From positions 1,321,001 through 1,385,000 of the forward strand of contig WPIO01000031.1 of assembly GCA_009760855.2 (NCBI GenBank): a stretch of 64,000 bases of DNA, read 5' to 3'. Shown here piece by piece: positions 11,945 through 23,707 of the stretch. The DNA is from Cristatella mucedo (lineage: Eukaryota > Bryozoa > Phylactolaemata > Cristatellidae). The notes beneath the pieces are model-generated. The model worked only from the letters and a program-made list of their open reading frames with translations, made no database searches and was not told where the DNA came from. Numbering within the stretch: the stretch's first letter is position 1; each line of letters opens with the position of its first letter. The position numbers were made by a program, and so were the translations under genes.

Positions 11945-12923
11945 TAAGCCGTCGGAATATGCTGCAGCGACTTAAAATGCTCAATGCTTGCCTTGCAGGT
12001 ATTCGATCCTTAATGTTGGTCAATTTCCTTAAAATAGACAACGATAAAACCGAAATTCTACTCATACAATACCCTAAGCGTGCGGCTGGACTAAAAGAGT
12101 TTTCTCTTCTAATTTGTGGTGCTGCTGTGAAACCGTCATCACGTGCTCGTAATGTAATTGCCCTCTTTGATAACAGCGTTGAATTTGAGATCATCTTTCA
12201 TAACACTTTGAAAGTTGCATAATTTTTTTCTGCGGTGGAATTCTTGAAATCCATATAGCTCCCTGATTTAGTCCAGACTGAACAACTGCAATTCCGTTTT
12301 GGCTGTGCTACCAAAAATAGACATCACGCCTCTGCAGCTGGTGATAGATATGGCTGCAAGGCCAGTTAAATCATCCTAGAGGTTTGGCCATTTGTCTCCT
12401 TTGCTGGAGGAGCTGCGATGGCTGTGGTCGATCCACGGATACAGAGACAAATTCTTACTCTGACCCACAGGGCCAGCCGCGGCTTTGCTCCTTCCTACCT
12501 AGCTAAACTGCTGCATCAGTGTCCGCCTCCTCGTGCCGTCTGGTCCTCTATGGACGACAAATTAGCTGTTCCACTCCTCTGCTTCAAGATCGTTGGCGAC
12601 TGATGCTTTTTCTCTGTACGTCCTATGCTTTGGAACTTACTGCCACAATTCTTACGCCGTGACATCTATTCTCCTTTGGCCAACTGCAGCACACCCTTTC
12701 CAGCCGTCCTGAGCTGCCACTTCTATGCTAATCTCTTCCTCGAAGTCCTCCTGGTTTAGCTATGCTTCTCACTTTCTCTTTGTTGCACCAGATTAACTCT
12801 GTTGGCTTCACTATGTGCACCGAAAGCCAATATGGCTTTGAGTTCTCTGTAGACAGCTCCCCAGCGTAACACCAACTGGCTTAGTTTGACTCTGTGCAGT
12901 CACAGACGAAGATGCATTACATC
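11945..12923 (+). mobile_element. LINE family B, 5'-truncated copy fused to LINE A
   Basis: Begins at KLNACLA-like sequence (LKMLNACLAGIRSLM), contains the LDDKLAVP-like C-terminus (SMDDKLAVPLLCFKIVGD near 12560-12600) and ends in GAAGATGCATTACAT, the family B tail. LINE A sequence starts directly after it. Confidence 0.85.
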
Positions 12924-13919
12924 GCAGCTCCCTTGTTGCATTTATTGATGACATCCGCGCATGGATGGCAGAAAAATTTCTTAATTTGGATGATGGTAAA
13001 AACGAACTTACTAGTTATGGACAAACCAAGTGTAATTCGGAAATTGGAACGCCTGATGTTCAAAATCGGCTCTGCCAGCATATCTCCTGTTGAATCTGCA
13101 TCAAAATTTAGGTGTTATGTTCCAAAGTGACCTTTCATTGGATGACCACATCGTCACCACGGTCGATTCTGCCTACTTTCAGCTATATAACATTTATAAA
13201 ATTCGGGTTTATTTTGACCGAGATACCACATCTAAACTGGTCCATGCATTTATGACGTCCCTTCTTGACTTCTGTAACTCACTGCTTGGAGTCTACCGGC
13301 TGTGCACGCACGCGATTGCAGTTAGTTCAAAACTCTGCAGCTAGGCTTGTCTGTCTGGAGCGTCTCAGCTGCCACATCACATCACTTCTCACCGACCTGC
13401 ACTAGCTCCCAGTCAAGAAACGCATCGATTTCAAGGTTTCGTCTCTCGCTTTCAGAATCCTTCATTCTTTTGTTCCAGCCTACCTATCAGATCTATTCTC
13501 TCACCAGGCTAAGCAACGTACCACCCGCTTTTCAGAATCTAACTGTTTACCCATACCTCGTACAAATCTCAAATCCTTTGGAGACGGTGCCTTTAGTTAG
13601 TATGCTGCCAAGCCTGGAACTCACTCCCGACTTGCGCCACAACTCCTGACTTGTCAGCATTTAAAAAGAAACAAAAAACGCATATATTTATGACAGAATT
13701 TAGTGGGCCCTTTGATTCGTCTTTTGTGTGCCTATGCGTGCTGCTACTGTGCATGCTGCCACAAACCAAACTTACATACTGACCCGTGCATGTAACCCTA
13801 ACTATGTTATTCCTGCTGTTTATTGAGCATGGTACCACCAAACATTCGATCGCGCTTCCTTTGTAGCAAATGTGAAGTGCCTAGAAAGAGATGGAATTCT
13901 CTGAGGATTTACATCAAGT
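12924..13919 (+). mobile_element. LINE family A, 5'-truncated copy
   Basis: Starts at FIDDIRAWM-like sequence and carries fragments of the reverse transcriptase C-terminal part ([28 protein letters not shown]) in shifting frames. It ends with the family A tail and TATTATTAGT. Confidence 0.85.
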
Positions 13920-13949
13920 GTATTATTAGTAGTAGTAGTAGTAGTAGTA
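13920..13949 (+). repeat. (AGT)n tract at a LINE A 3' end
   Basis: Short trinucleotide repeat continuing the ATT-type tail of the preceding element. Confidence 0.9.
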
Positions 13950-14380
13950 CATTAAATTAAATTAATTCGAGCTGCTTCTCAAAGGAAGCCAATCATTTGT
14001 AAAAATAAGATTGAGATTTGATTGCTGCCCTTTGGCAGTGCACTCTCTGAGACTGATTTTAGATAGTCTTTTTCGCCACCCAGCGAGGCACAATCGAGGG
14101 GAAAACCTAATTTCATTATCCGAGTTAATTGCGCCTGTATCTCCTTGCTTGATCTTACGGCGAGCACATTTTTCTTGCACTAAAGTACACCACGCTCTTA
14201 AAATTCTGCAATCATACTCAAGCTCTTACACCTATCCATATCTACTTCCGTATCAAAGTTGAACGATTGCTTTATTTTGCTTGTGGTATTTAACATACCT
14301 AGCGGCAGCAGAAAGCTTAGCGTCTTCCCTTTTCTGCGTCTTGAATCAGCCTTATCTATAGAAGCTCATATTTTTAACAG
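13950..14380. other. intron, nothing recognised
   Basis: No family repeat seen. It leads into the acceptor TTTTTAACAG at 14380. Confidence 0.4.
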
Positions 14381-14503
14381 TTCAAGCATCGCCACCGGAA
14401 GGACAACCAGACTTCGTGGCTGCAGCAGCAGAAAGAAGACGGGGCACTGACAATCAGGATGATACTTCGCAGCATTCTTCATTTGCTGCGGAAGTTCCTC
14501 CAC
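14381..14503 (+). CDS. short repeat exon (41 codons, phase 1-1)
   Basis: Acceptor TTTTTAACAG|TT and donor CCAC|GTAAGC. It opens V-QASPPEGQPDFVAAAAER and ends HSSFAAEVPP, an almost exact match to the unit close (SIAAEVPPG at 19791). The EVGxIP and SSW middle is absent, so this is a shortened unit. Confidence 0.65.
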
Positions 14504-14961
14504 GTAAGCCAGCCGCACACTGCATAAGGAAAAAGGGAACTCCAATTTGTATGTGACATGTCCCTCTCGGTCCGAGAGTGTCCCACTCACATGTACAGTA
14601 CAATTGCTAAGCAACAATGCTATGTTTAATATTGCTGCTGCTACTAATATTGCTGCTGCCACCACCGTAGTCGTACCGCCGCCAACGCTGCAGCTGTGGA
14701 CTCTGGTTTTTCTTTCGCCGCTGTTCTCGGCTAATCACTTCCTCAGCTGATCTCCAATGTCAACTTCCATCTTACTAAAACATTTGTTCGCGCGAGATTA
14801 ATGTGATACACTCTCGGTGGTTAACTGAAGGCAGCTAACGGTTTTGAGTTTTTATGGAAATCTCGAGCGATGCGATTACTTACTTCTTGTTAATGGCCCG
14901 AAGAAATTCCGAGTTGTTTATGTAATGATAATAATAATAATTAATACAAAATAATAATAAT

Positions 14962-15100
14962 TCATTTGCATAGCGCCTCAAGAGAACTTAATCTCTATTC
15001 AGGCGCTTCACATATGCCTCAGGGCTCGAGCCTACGACCTTAGCCAGGCCTTGGTCGGGGCGAGTACCTCAACCCGCTGGACCAAACCAGCTCGGCGCCA
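14962..15100 (-). mobile_element. SINE1 copy
   Basis: GCCTCAAGAGAACTTAATCT then GGCGCTTCACATATGCCTCA, GGCTCGAGCC and CTTGGTCGGGGCGAG on + are the reverse complement of the SINE1 at 10885. Confidence 0.85.
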
Positions 15101-15104
15101 AGCT

Positions 15105-15700
15105 GCATCGTCTGAATTGTGACATCGATTCAGACTCCTATAACCCATTATTTGCAGGGAGTTTCTGCATGTGCAATGCCAGTTATAGCTATTGCATGAC
15201 TCTGCAGCTCGGCGTGTCTGTCGTGAACTGCTTCGCAACTGCTCTGTTTCTACACTACTTGCCGACGTGCACTGGTGACCAAGGCTCGAGCTCGAGGCTC
15301 TGCCATTCACTCGTAGGTCACTGTATTATATTTCTCCTGCTTGTATATCCGAGATACTTCTAATCTGGCTTCTCTTCGTACCAACGCCTCTTTTGACTCG
15401 TGACGCTTAGATCCGCCTCTAATCAACCTCCAAACGTTTGGGGACAGTGCCATCAGTTCGTTTGCTCCGAAAGCCTGGAAATCACTACCAACTGAGGTCG
15501 CAGCACTCCTTGGTTTGACGGAATTAGTAATGAAGCTCAAACTCTCCTTTTAGTCACAGATTTCACTCCGAGTGAACTTTTCTTTTTCCGCTTATGTGCA
15601 GCTGAAATAGCGCATGCTATCATCAACCAATTGCCAACTTCTATTACGCTTCCTTTGCAGGATTTATAAAGTGCTCAGAAAGACACGTATGTTGACGTAA
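15105..15700 (+). mobile_element. LINE family A, heavily decayed 3' half
   Basis: TATTGCATGACTCTGCAGCT and TTGCCGACGTGCACTGGTGA match the reverse transcriptase C-terminal region of family A on +. It runs to TTTGCAGGATTTATAAAGTG, the 3' tail. Confidence 0.7.
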
Positions 15701-15953
15701 AAAATATCAACTTTTTATTTTTATTTTTTCAATATTTTAGTGTCACGATAAGCGTTGTTGTGGCTTCTAGCTGTCGGTCTTCGTGTCTTGGGCTTCACAT
15801 GCGAAGCTCATGAGTGCCATAGCCATGTTCCGTTTACAGTTGATAGCGTCCACCATTCATTTTGTTTACTTTTCCATTATTTGTTCCTTAAAAATACTGG
15901 ACGGTGCATCTTAATCATATTTTTAAGGTGTTATTAAATTATATCATTTACAG

Positions 15954-16079
15954 TTGAGGAGCCACTACAGGACAGGCTTGCTGACGTCGCAATATTATCG
16001 TCTAGAGGAAAGCCGCAGATAATAGATGTTCGTGGCGAGACCTCTCCGCAATCTTTCTTCGTGGCAGAAATGCTACCAT
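15954..16079 (+). CDS. short repeat exon (42 codons, phase 1-1)
   Basis: Acceptor ATTTACAG|TT and donor CCAT|GTAAGC. It opens V-EEPLQDRLADVAIL and ends SFFVAEMLP, parallel to AAEVPP and GEMPP in other units. The SSW core is not recognisable. The frame is open across the exon. Confidence 0.6.
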
Positions 16080-16139
16080 GTAAGCCTGCTGCGCATTATA
16101 CCTAAGGCTGACTTGTGAATTTAAGTTAATATAGCCGCC

Positions 16140-16260
16140 CTGATTTGGCCCAGGTATTATGGTGCTCGAATTTGATGTTGAGGTGCATGCATTTGATGAC
16201 CAAGTTCGTGGGCTTGAGCCCTAAGGCATATGAAAAGAAGAAATAAGCCTGAGAAATGTA
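16140..16260 (+). mobile_element. SINE1, decayed copy
   Basis: GACCAAGTTCGTGGGCTTGA then GCCCTAAGGCATATG is the diverged tRNA-like head of SINE1. Confidence 0.5.
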
Positions 16261-16370
16261 GAGTGGAAAGACAGCTGCTGTGATAGAAATGTACTTCCTT
16301 TGTAGACTACTCCTTTAACCGTATGCATGCCAAAACATATACGTATACATATATATGTACATATATGTAA

Positions 16371-17081
16371 TTAAATGTAACGTATCTCCGTCTTTAACTT
16401 CAAAAAGCCGTAAAGACTTTACAGGTGCTACGAAGGAGAGTTTTGTATAGCGTACTCACAGCCTAAGCGGCTTTCGGTACGCATTTACTAGCCAATAGAC
16501 TTCATCTCACCCAACAAAGAAAAAGTGGGAAACATAGCAGAGTCAGGAAAGCAGTTGAGGAAGTGAATAGCTTGGAAGCAGCAACTCAAGACCGTAGGAA
16601 TGGATGAACCATAGTCGGCAGCAGGAGAGTAGTTGTCGTTGCGTAAGTATTGTGGAAGCCGGTCCAGAGTCTTGGGCCTGCAGAGCTAAGGCATCTGTCG
16701 CTAACGGTCTTTAAGTAGAAGAATGGAACAGCTAATTTATTTTCCATACAAGATCTGAGGGCACGAGGAGGCTGAAACTGGTGTAGCAGCTCAGCTAGGT
16801 ATGGAGGAGCCAAGCCGTGGCGGGCCTCGTGGGTGAAAGTAAGAACTTTGATATATATCCGTTGATCAACCGGCAGCCATCCTAGCTGTTTTAGCAAAGG
16901 ATACAAGCTGTCAAACTTCTGGAGTTTGAAAACTAGCGTTTTTACAGCCATATTTCTAGCCAGCTGCAGTGGTCTAGTTGCTCTTTCTGGTAGCCCAGCC
17001 AAAAGGGACTTACATTAATCAAGCCGAGAAAGAACTATGGAGCTAGGTTTTTGCAAGCCACTGTGGGAGATGGCTCCTAAT
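16371..17081 (-). mobile_element. LINE family B, 5'-truncated copy 1 of a head-to-tail pair
   Basis: Minus-strand C-terminal reverse transcriptase (QLGWLPVDQRIYIKVLTFTH, LAPPYLAELLHQFQ) with the 3' tail near 16371. It joins a second family B copy abruptly near 17081. Confidence 0.85.
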
Positions 17082-18020
17082 CTTTAAGCGGCTTTCGGTA
17101 CGCATTCGGTAGCCAACAGACTTCGTCTCACGCAACAAAGAGAAAGTGGGAAGTATAGCAGAGTCAGGAGAGCAGTTGAGGTAGTGAGTAGAACAGAAGT
17201 AGCAGCTCAGGACCACTGAAAAGGATGTGCCATAGTCGGCAGTAGGAGAGTAGTTGTCGTTGGGTAAGAATTGTGTAAGCGACTTCCACAGTATAGGACC
17301 TGCAGAGATAAAGTTTCTGTCACCAACTGTCTTTGAGCGGAGGAATGGAACAGCTAATATATTGTCCACACAGGACCTGAGGGTGCGAACAGGCTGAAAC
17401 TGATGCAGCAGTTCAGCTAGGTACGAAGGAGCCAAGCCGAGACGGGCCTTGTGGGTCAGCGTAAGAACTTTGCTCTGTATCCGTTGCTCAACCGGCAACC
17501 ACCCTAGCTCTTTCAGCAAAGGAGATACGTGCTCAAATCGCTGGGACTTGAAGACTAGCCTTGCAGCCATGTTCATAGTCCGCTGCAGTGGCCTAATAGC
17601 TGTCTTTGGCAGCCCAGCCAAAAGGGAATTACAATAATCAAGCCGAGACAGAACTAAAGAGCTTGTTAAAATTTTTACAAGCCACTGTGGGAGACAGCTC
17701 CTAATCTTGGATAGGGATCGGACGTGATGGCTAGCTGTAGAAGAAGACTTCTGAATGAAGCTTTTGAAATTGAGGCAGCTGTCGAAAGCGACACCTAAAT
17801 TTCGAGCACGTGGTGATGGGCGCACAACAGCATCGCCTATTAGAAGAGCAATGCCTTTCAATCCAGCCACACGCTTAGGATGTAATGTGAGCAGCAGTTC
17901 GGTTCTATTTTCATTTAGTTTTAAGAAATTCTTTGGCATCCAGGATCGAATATCGGTAAGGCAAGCATTCAGTTTCTCAGTTGCTGGAGCATTCGACGAT
18001 GAGATTCCGATGATTTGAAT
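17082..18020 (-). mobile_element. LINE family B, 5'-truncated copy 2
   Basis: A 298-codon open minus-strand frame (17043-17939) covers the C-terminal reverse transcriptase: ENRTELLLTLHPKR, ARNLGVAFDSCLNF, SRLDYCNSLLAGLPK, LGWLPVEQRIQSKVLTLTHK. It is the longest intact family B frame here but lacks the catalytic YADD part, so it cannot act alone. It continues after a SINE insertion at 18227. Confidence 0.88.
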
Positions 18021-18226
18021 AAAAAATATAATTTATTTTATTGCGCTCCAAGAGAACTTAATCTCTATTCAGGTGCTTCACATGTGTCTCGGGGCTCGAC
18101 CCCACGACCTCAGCCAAGCCTTGGTCGGGGCGAGCACCTTAACCACTGGACATCACATGTGCCTCGGGACTCGAGCCTACGACCTCAGTCAAGCCTTGGT
18201 TGGGGCGAGCACCTTAACCACTGAAT
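18021..18226 (-). mobile_element. SINE1 dimer inserted in LINE B
   Basis: One SINE1 copy (GCGCTCCAAGAGAACTTAAT to CACCTTAACCACTG) is followed directly by a second head unit (CACATGTGCCTCGGGACTCG to CTTAACCACTG). The host LINE reads TTTGAAT before and TGAATGACAAA after, so TGAAT appears duplicated at the borders. Confidence 0.8.
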
Positions 18227-18275
18227 GACAAAAACAGCTGAGTATCGTCAGCATATAAGTGATATCCTATTCCTG
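18227..18275 (-). mobile_element. LINE family B continuation after the SINE insertion
   Basis: AGCTGAGTATCGTCAGCATA and AAGTGATATCCTATTCC continue the YADDTQLY-coding region found at 5515-5550, restoring collinearity across the SINE dimer. Confidence 0.75.
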
Positions 18276-18427
18276 TAGAAGGTAGCCACAACGGCAGTAT
18301 TCTAAGGAACGTACGTGCGAAATTGTTTGCAATTGAGACGAACCATCTATCATCATATGTACAGGCCGCCGTTGGCCATTGAAATTATCCCGACTATTTA
18401 CCGAAAAGGGGCAGTGCACTTAATTAT

Positions 18428-18560
18428 AAGTCATTTGAGTAGCGCCCAGGGAGAACTTAATCTCTATCCAAGAGCTCCACATATGCAATTGAACTCAAAT
18501 CCGAAACCCCAGTCGTTAAAGGCTTACCTTACCTTCCGCGGGGCGAAACCAGCGTAGCCC
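18428..18560 (-). mobile_element. SINE1, diverged copy
   Basis: TAGCGCCCAGGGAGAACTTA then TCCACATATGCAATTGAACT and GCGAAACCAGCG match the SINE1 minus strand with many changes. Confidence 0.65.
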
Positions 18561-19584
18561 ATCAAAATTAAGATTTTTTTGGATAAAGTTAAAGAAAGGA
18601 AACTGACGATTAGTTGCGTACAACTTTGGTAGGGGTAATGAGTCCACATTGCAACATATCTCTTTGAGGTAACTTCGTAACTACCCTAGCTATCTGAATT
18701 ATCCTTCGTGAAAATGGCTCCGTTCACAGTGACTGAGCAGCTAACATGACATGGATATCATGCACTCAAATCAGGAACTTTCCATTCTCATCAATTCAGA
18801 TCCACTTTTGTCTCTTCTGAGAACACGTGACATGTAGCTGCATTTTATAGCGCCCAGATAAAGCTCTTCATTCAGGGTCCTGCCTCTGGTCATCGGCTCC
18901 GGCAGGGGGAGGTTAATAAATAAGTGCAACACGTTTGACTGACAAATTTATAAACTCGCTAAAAGACATTTAAAAATATAAATGTGTTTTTTATAATCAA
19001 ATTAGGCATCACATCTTCCACAGCCGCAATGTATTATAGTGTTGCACTCAAACATGCTGAGACTGCCCATAGCTATGTAGGGTAAGTATTAGCATTTCAA
19101 TACAGTATGTAGAGCCAGGAATTCTTTTCAAGTCGAGGGACGTTGATTGGAAGGGTAATTCTTCTATGGTGGTAATCCTGAAGATTGCGCAGGAAATTGC
19201 TATTCCAAAACTGTAGATAGTCGAAATACTGGCAAATTAAAAAAGACCTGTTACTCGCAAGTGTTGCTTAAGCCCCGTCATGGTCCTTCGGTCACGACTT
19301 GTTTCACTCAGTCGCTTGATAACTTTTTACTCCAAGCGAATGCAGTCTATCAAAGCCGCATTTTCCTCTGATTCAAACCTTTGCACGTACATGTAAACTC
19401 GAGGCGAATGTTGTATGCCCTTCCCTGTCCATCTGCACTATATAAAATCAATAGCCATGGTAGCAAGATGCTTGTTGGTTTTCTCCTTTATGTCCCAACC
19501 AGTTGGTATTGAGATATTGTGTAAGGTTTTAGGGCCATAAATTGTGTTTGCTACAGTCCCAGGAAAGAAAGATTTTCTTTACAG
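18561..19584. other. intron, little recognised
   Basis: A short SINE-like piece lies near 18845-18920 (TAGCGCCCAGATAAAG). The rest is unassigned AT-rich sequence. Confidence 0.4.
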
Positions 19585-19791
19585 TTGCTGCATCACGACC
19601 GAAGCGACACGCCGAACTAGTGGAGAATATCTCCGGTGCACTGCAGCTCGATGACCAGATGGGCCAAATTTCGGCTGCACAAGTGGTTGAAGCTGTCCGC
19701 ACTCAGTCGTCATGGGGACATGCAGCCCAGATAACTGACCTCTACTATCAAGATCCACAGCGATACTCCATCGCGGCTGAAGTACCACCAG
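19585..19791 (+). CDS. repeat exon (69 codons, phase 1-1)
   Basis: Acceptor TTCTTTACAG|TT and donor CCAG|GTAAGC. Opening V-AASRPKRHAELVEN and close YSIAAEVPPG are both near consensus. The middle is GQISAAQVVEAVRTQSSWGH, corresponding to EVGLIPxAxxxEAVRRPSASSW. The DGP part is replaced by HAAQITD. One of the clearest units for fixing both borders of the repeat. Confidence 0.82.
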
Positions 19792-20169
19792 GTAAGCCAG
19801 CTCCGCAGGTACAAGCGCAGACCTCTTACGTACAGAAGTGCCTCCTTGCAAGCCGGCTTTGTAGGCACAAGCAGAAGCCTTGACTACAGCTATTCGCGGT
19901 TAAAACCCTTAGCTGCTCTGTCTAACTGCTAATACTCAAGTGTTTACTGTTCTCTTTCGACTGTGACTCCTGTTAACAGCACCAGTATTAGGGACACCTG
20001 ATATCCTATAAAGATATCTTGGACAGCGTTATCAAGTCATGTTCGAAAAGGTTACATAATCACCGTTACCCGAGGCACCATAATCGCACCAATACTCTCA
20101 GTGCAAAATATGATTAAAAAACTAGAGGTAATCAAAAAGCCACAATTATATAGCTATTTTTGAGTCTGA

Positions 20170-20280
20170 TTTGCTATCCATCCCATCTGCGGTGGGCTAT
20201 GAAAGACTGGCTGCTGCTGCATACGAACTCACGACCTAGGTCACGAAGTGCCATCTTCTCACTCTCTGAGCCAAGGTTTG
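20170..20280 (-). mobile_element. SINE2-like, decayed
   Basis: GAACTCACGACCTAGGTCAC and CACTCTCTGAGCCAAGG suggest a diverged tRNA-like head. Confidence 0.4.
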
Positions 20281-20747
20281 AATACTCTGTAAATAGTTGC
20301 TACTAAGCTATTTACTGAGGATATGCCTACCAATCTAGGCGTGGCCGCAAAAAGGCCAGCTTGGCTATGATCGCACGAGCCGGTTAAAATAAACTGTTTT
20401 AGCACACAAGCCATCTTATAAGTGTTCTGAGAGGATGCTGAGAGCGTTAGGTTAATGGGGTCAAGCTGAGGTCTAACTGCATTGCATTATTTATTGTTTT
20501 CAATGTGCATGTTCAACAACAAACGCAAACATTGGACTTCTTTTTCGTCGGTTGAAGATTTAAATTAATTGAAGTTTGGGCAGTGTTTTGGTATTTGGGG
20601 CATTTCTATCTTTTCAATTGTTAAACTAAATCCTGCGATTTTGACCTTAAAATTTAATTCCGGTAACTCGGCCACACAGGCGTACTCAATCCTTGTCAGC
20701 AACATACCAATATTGAGCAAGAAACGCAAGATTAGTTTCCATTTATC

Positions 20748-20880
20748 GACCTCAGTACCAAAATGGTTAAGGTGCTCACCCCGACAAAGGTCAGGCCGAG
20801 GTCGTGGGCTCAAGCCCCGTGGCATATGTGAGGCGCCTAAATAGAGATTAAGTTCTCTTATGGCGCAATACAAAGGAATT
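20748..20880 (+). mobile_element. SINE1 copy
   Basis: GGTTAAGGTGCTCACCCCGA, GGGCTCAAGCCCC and GAGATTAAGTTCTCTTATGG match the head and tail of SINE1. A long (TA)n tract follows its 3' end. Confidence 0.85.
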
Positions 20881-21084
<204 letters not shown>

Positions 21085-21354
21085 AACAAGTCACTGGCCA
21101 TATGCATGCTGTAGTAGATTTAACTACCGGGGCATCAAGGTGTGTGCTGTTCTGATGCGAGGCTGTTACTTTCGGTATTTCCTCTTTCACACGTTCACTT
21201 TGTTCTTCTTGTGTGTCACATGAAGCCATCGTGCCGCAGGCAAGTGCATGCCCGCTAGTGCTTCCTGTTCTTTTATGGCGCCTGCGTAGCACATCTTGCA
21301 CCTTACCGAGGTGCATCGTCATGCCTAGTAGGTTAGCTGACTCGACAGCCTCAT

Positions 21355-21480
21355 TTTCGCAGCGACAGAAGGGCCTTAGCGGATATCGCCACAGCTTGCA
21401 GTGGGCAACAAAGAATCGCCCGCTGCAGAACTCAAACCCACGACCTTGGCAGTAATGAGCGAGCACCTTATCCCTTGGCT
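21355..21480 (-). mobile_element. SINE2 copy
   Basis: GCGACAGAAGGGCCTTAGCG, CGCCACAGCTTGCAGTGGGC and AACTCAAACCCACGACCTTG match SINE2 on the minus strand. Confidence 0.75.
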
Positions 21481-23211
21481 AAGAACCAGGGCAAACCGAG
21501 TGGCATTTGCCACGCGAATGTGACATATCTGCCCCTGATCCTGAGCAGCATTGTCATGCCTGCACATTCGAGCATCCAAAGTTCATTTCCTTTGCCTGCA
21601 TGGGGTCACCTGCTCCGAATTTAATATAGATATTTTATATTAAAAAATGAAGCATGTGCTTGAACGGCCATGTAAAAATTCCGCCGATCGATGTCGTGCC
21701 GTTAAACAAACCCAACGAGCTGAATTTTTAGACCTCGACTATGCTCTGGGGCCAAGATACTTCGAGCATTAGCCTGGTCAGCAGTCAAAAAGACGAATTG
21801 CTTCCACGTTTATCGTAGCTCGCATTTGTTTTTTAATTTCGTCAGTAGTCGCTAAGATTGTGGTTACCTTTTTCGTTACGAAATCGCTCGAGGACGACTC
21901 ACTAGAAGCTGAGCTCAGCGAGCGTCCGTCACGCACTTACCCAATGGCACTTTGCCGGTACCACTTCTGTAGTGTCGCTCTTGTAGAGGACGACCACAGT
22001 GCATTTACAATTTCCAATAACCCTGAGAAACCCCGTGTGCGTGCAAGGCGGCATATTGCATGTTCTTGGTGAAGCGAACTACTGGCAGCCTTGAATCCTG
22101 CTCGGCATTTTTCAGCCCTGGCTGCGGAAACATAAAGACAAAACAACATTAAAGCAGTACCTTCGCGAACAAGCCAGCGCGAAAAAGCCAGCTTCGTTTC
22201 ATCTTCAAGGGTTTTTGAAAAATTCATTGCTTTGCATTTCCGTCGAGTCTTTATTGTATCTGCCACAGGCGAAGCTTTAGCTGTATATTTGGCACTGTTC
22301 TTTTAAAAACAGGCATGTGTATACTGTGCCAATAAAGTAGATACAGTCCATTTTTTTATATTGAATTCGTAACGAAAGTGTTTAAAACTACGGACTTGGT
22401 TTTAAACTGTAAATATGTATCGCTGAAGTGCAGCACCACATTTTAAATCACTTCTTGGTGGCACCTCATTAGCTTGATTGTAGCGCAGGCAGCATTTTAA
22501 AAATTCATCGTAAATACTTTTCCAGCCACGGCTTTTCGAGTGCTTCCACGACGCCCCCTATTAAATCTTGTACACTCTGCACCAATAGCTCGTTTACGGA
22601 TTTAAGGCAGTGCAATCTTAAAAAGCTGTTTAGAATGAATGTCCAGCTGGTTTGCCTCATTGAAGACTCTCAACAGAGCATCCAATAGGCCATCTACTCT
22701 TAGCTCCAGAAAAGTGGGTGCGACTCCCATTCGAGGATGTCTGGTTTTTCGGAACATTCCTTTGAAAATGCTCAGGTTAACGCAGATCTCAAGGCAAGCC
22801 ACCGGCATTCGCCTGAGACTGATATTACACGAGAGATTTGCATTCGGCTCCTGGCACAGCCTAGTTCTATGCCGTTCGTTTATGTCAAGACGCTGCGATT
22901 GTTTTGTATCTTGATTACCTTATTTAAACCATTCTAAGCTTATAACCTTGCATCTGGGATAGGAATATTTGAGTAATTTAGTGTCATACGTTGTTCCCAT
23001 TCTTATGTTAAGCCCATCTTGTAAGTAGCCCCTGCACTGCAGCAGTAAATTTCCAGAAATAGCTCATTCACTTAATAGCACTTCCACCACTCTCATTCGA
23101 GGCCATCGTAGCTCGCTCTCCGTTATCCAGTGCGGCCACTGGTGCATAGCTAGATAACTCTGCTTCAAATAATCTAAGGCAAGTCAAACTGGGCTCACCG
23201 GTACGTTGCAG
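21481..23211. other. intron, nothing recognised
   Basis: Several ORFs of 60-110 codons on both strands have no family similarity and no splice pattern of the array. Confidence 0.4.
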
Positions 23212-23424
23212 AGTCAGCCGGACGCTCAGAAATGCGAGCCCCAGTCAACCCACTGGTTTCAGGAGAAATGCGGTTAGCAGAAATTGGACGTATTCCCTCC
23301 GCAATAAGTCGTCGTGAAGCGGAGCGTGTACCATCGCCGTCGTCGTACCACGATGGCCCGCTAATCGCTGGTCCGCTTAGTGGCGCCAGGCGGTATCACT
23401 CGTTTGCGGGGCCGCTTTCGGCAG
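23212..23424 (+). CDS. repeat exon (71 codons, phase 1-1)
   Basis: Acceptor ACGTTGCAG|AG and donor GCAG|GTAAGT. It contains LAEIGRIPSAISRREAERVP, then SPSSYHDGPLIAGPLSGARR, an almost consensus core with W changed to Y. It ends SFAGPLSAG. A second in-phase acceptor at 23229 is possible; 23212 was chosen because the distance to the EIGxIP block then matches other units. Confidence 0.85.
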
Positions 23425-23568
23425 GTAAGTGCAGATGAAGGCTACCTATCCTGAGACGGCCTAGCGCGATCATCAACACTCCCGCGAACCAGTCCTGAGC
23501 GTGCTGAGTAAGCGAAAGGAAGCCTTTAGTCGGTCAACGTTTCACTCACCTTGACAGTTGGTGATAAA

Positions 23569-23594
23569 CATATATATATATGTATATACATATG

Positions 23595-23625
<31 letters not shown>

Positions 23626-23661
23626 CTTAGTATATATATATATATATATATATATATCTTA

Positions 23662-23706
<45 letters not shown>
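23569..23706. repeat. (TA)n microsatellite with CTTAG interruptions
   Basis: TA runs interrupted by ATCTTAGT blocks near 23625 and 23655, suggesting higher-order duplication inside the tract. Confidence 0.95.

Positions 23707-23707
<1 letters not shown>

Noticed and set aside
17043-17939. 298-codon ORF as a host gene
   Set aside because: The sequence is LINE family B reverse transcriptase C-terminus, with no catalytic centre, crossing the join of two copies.
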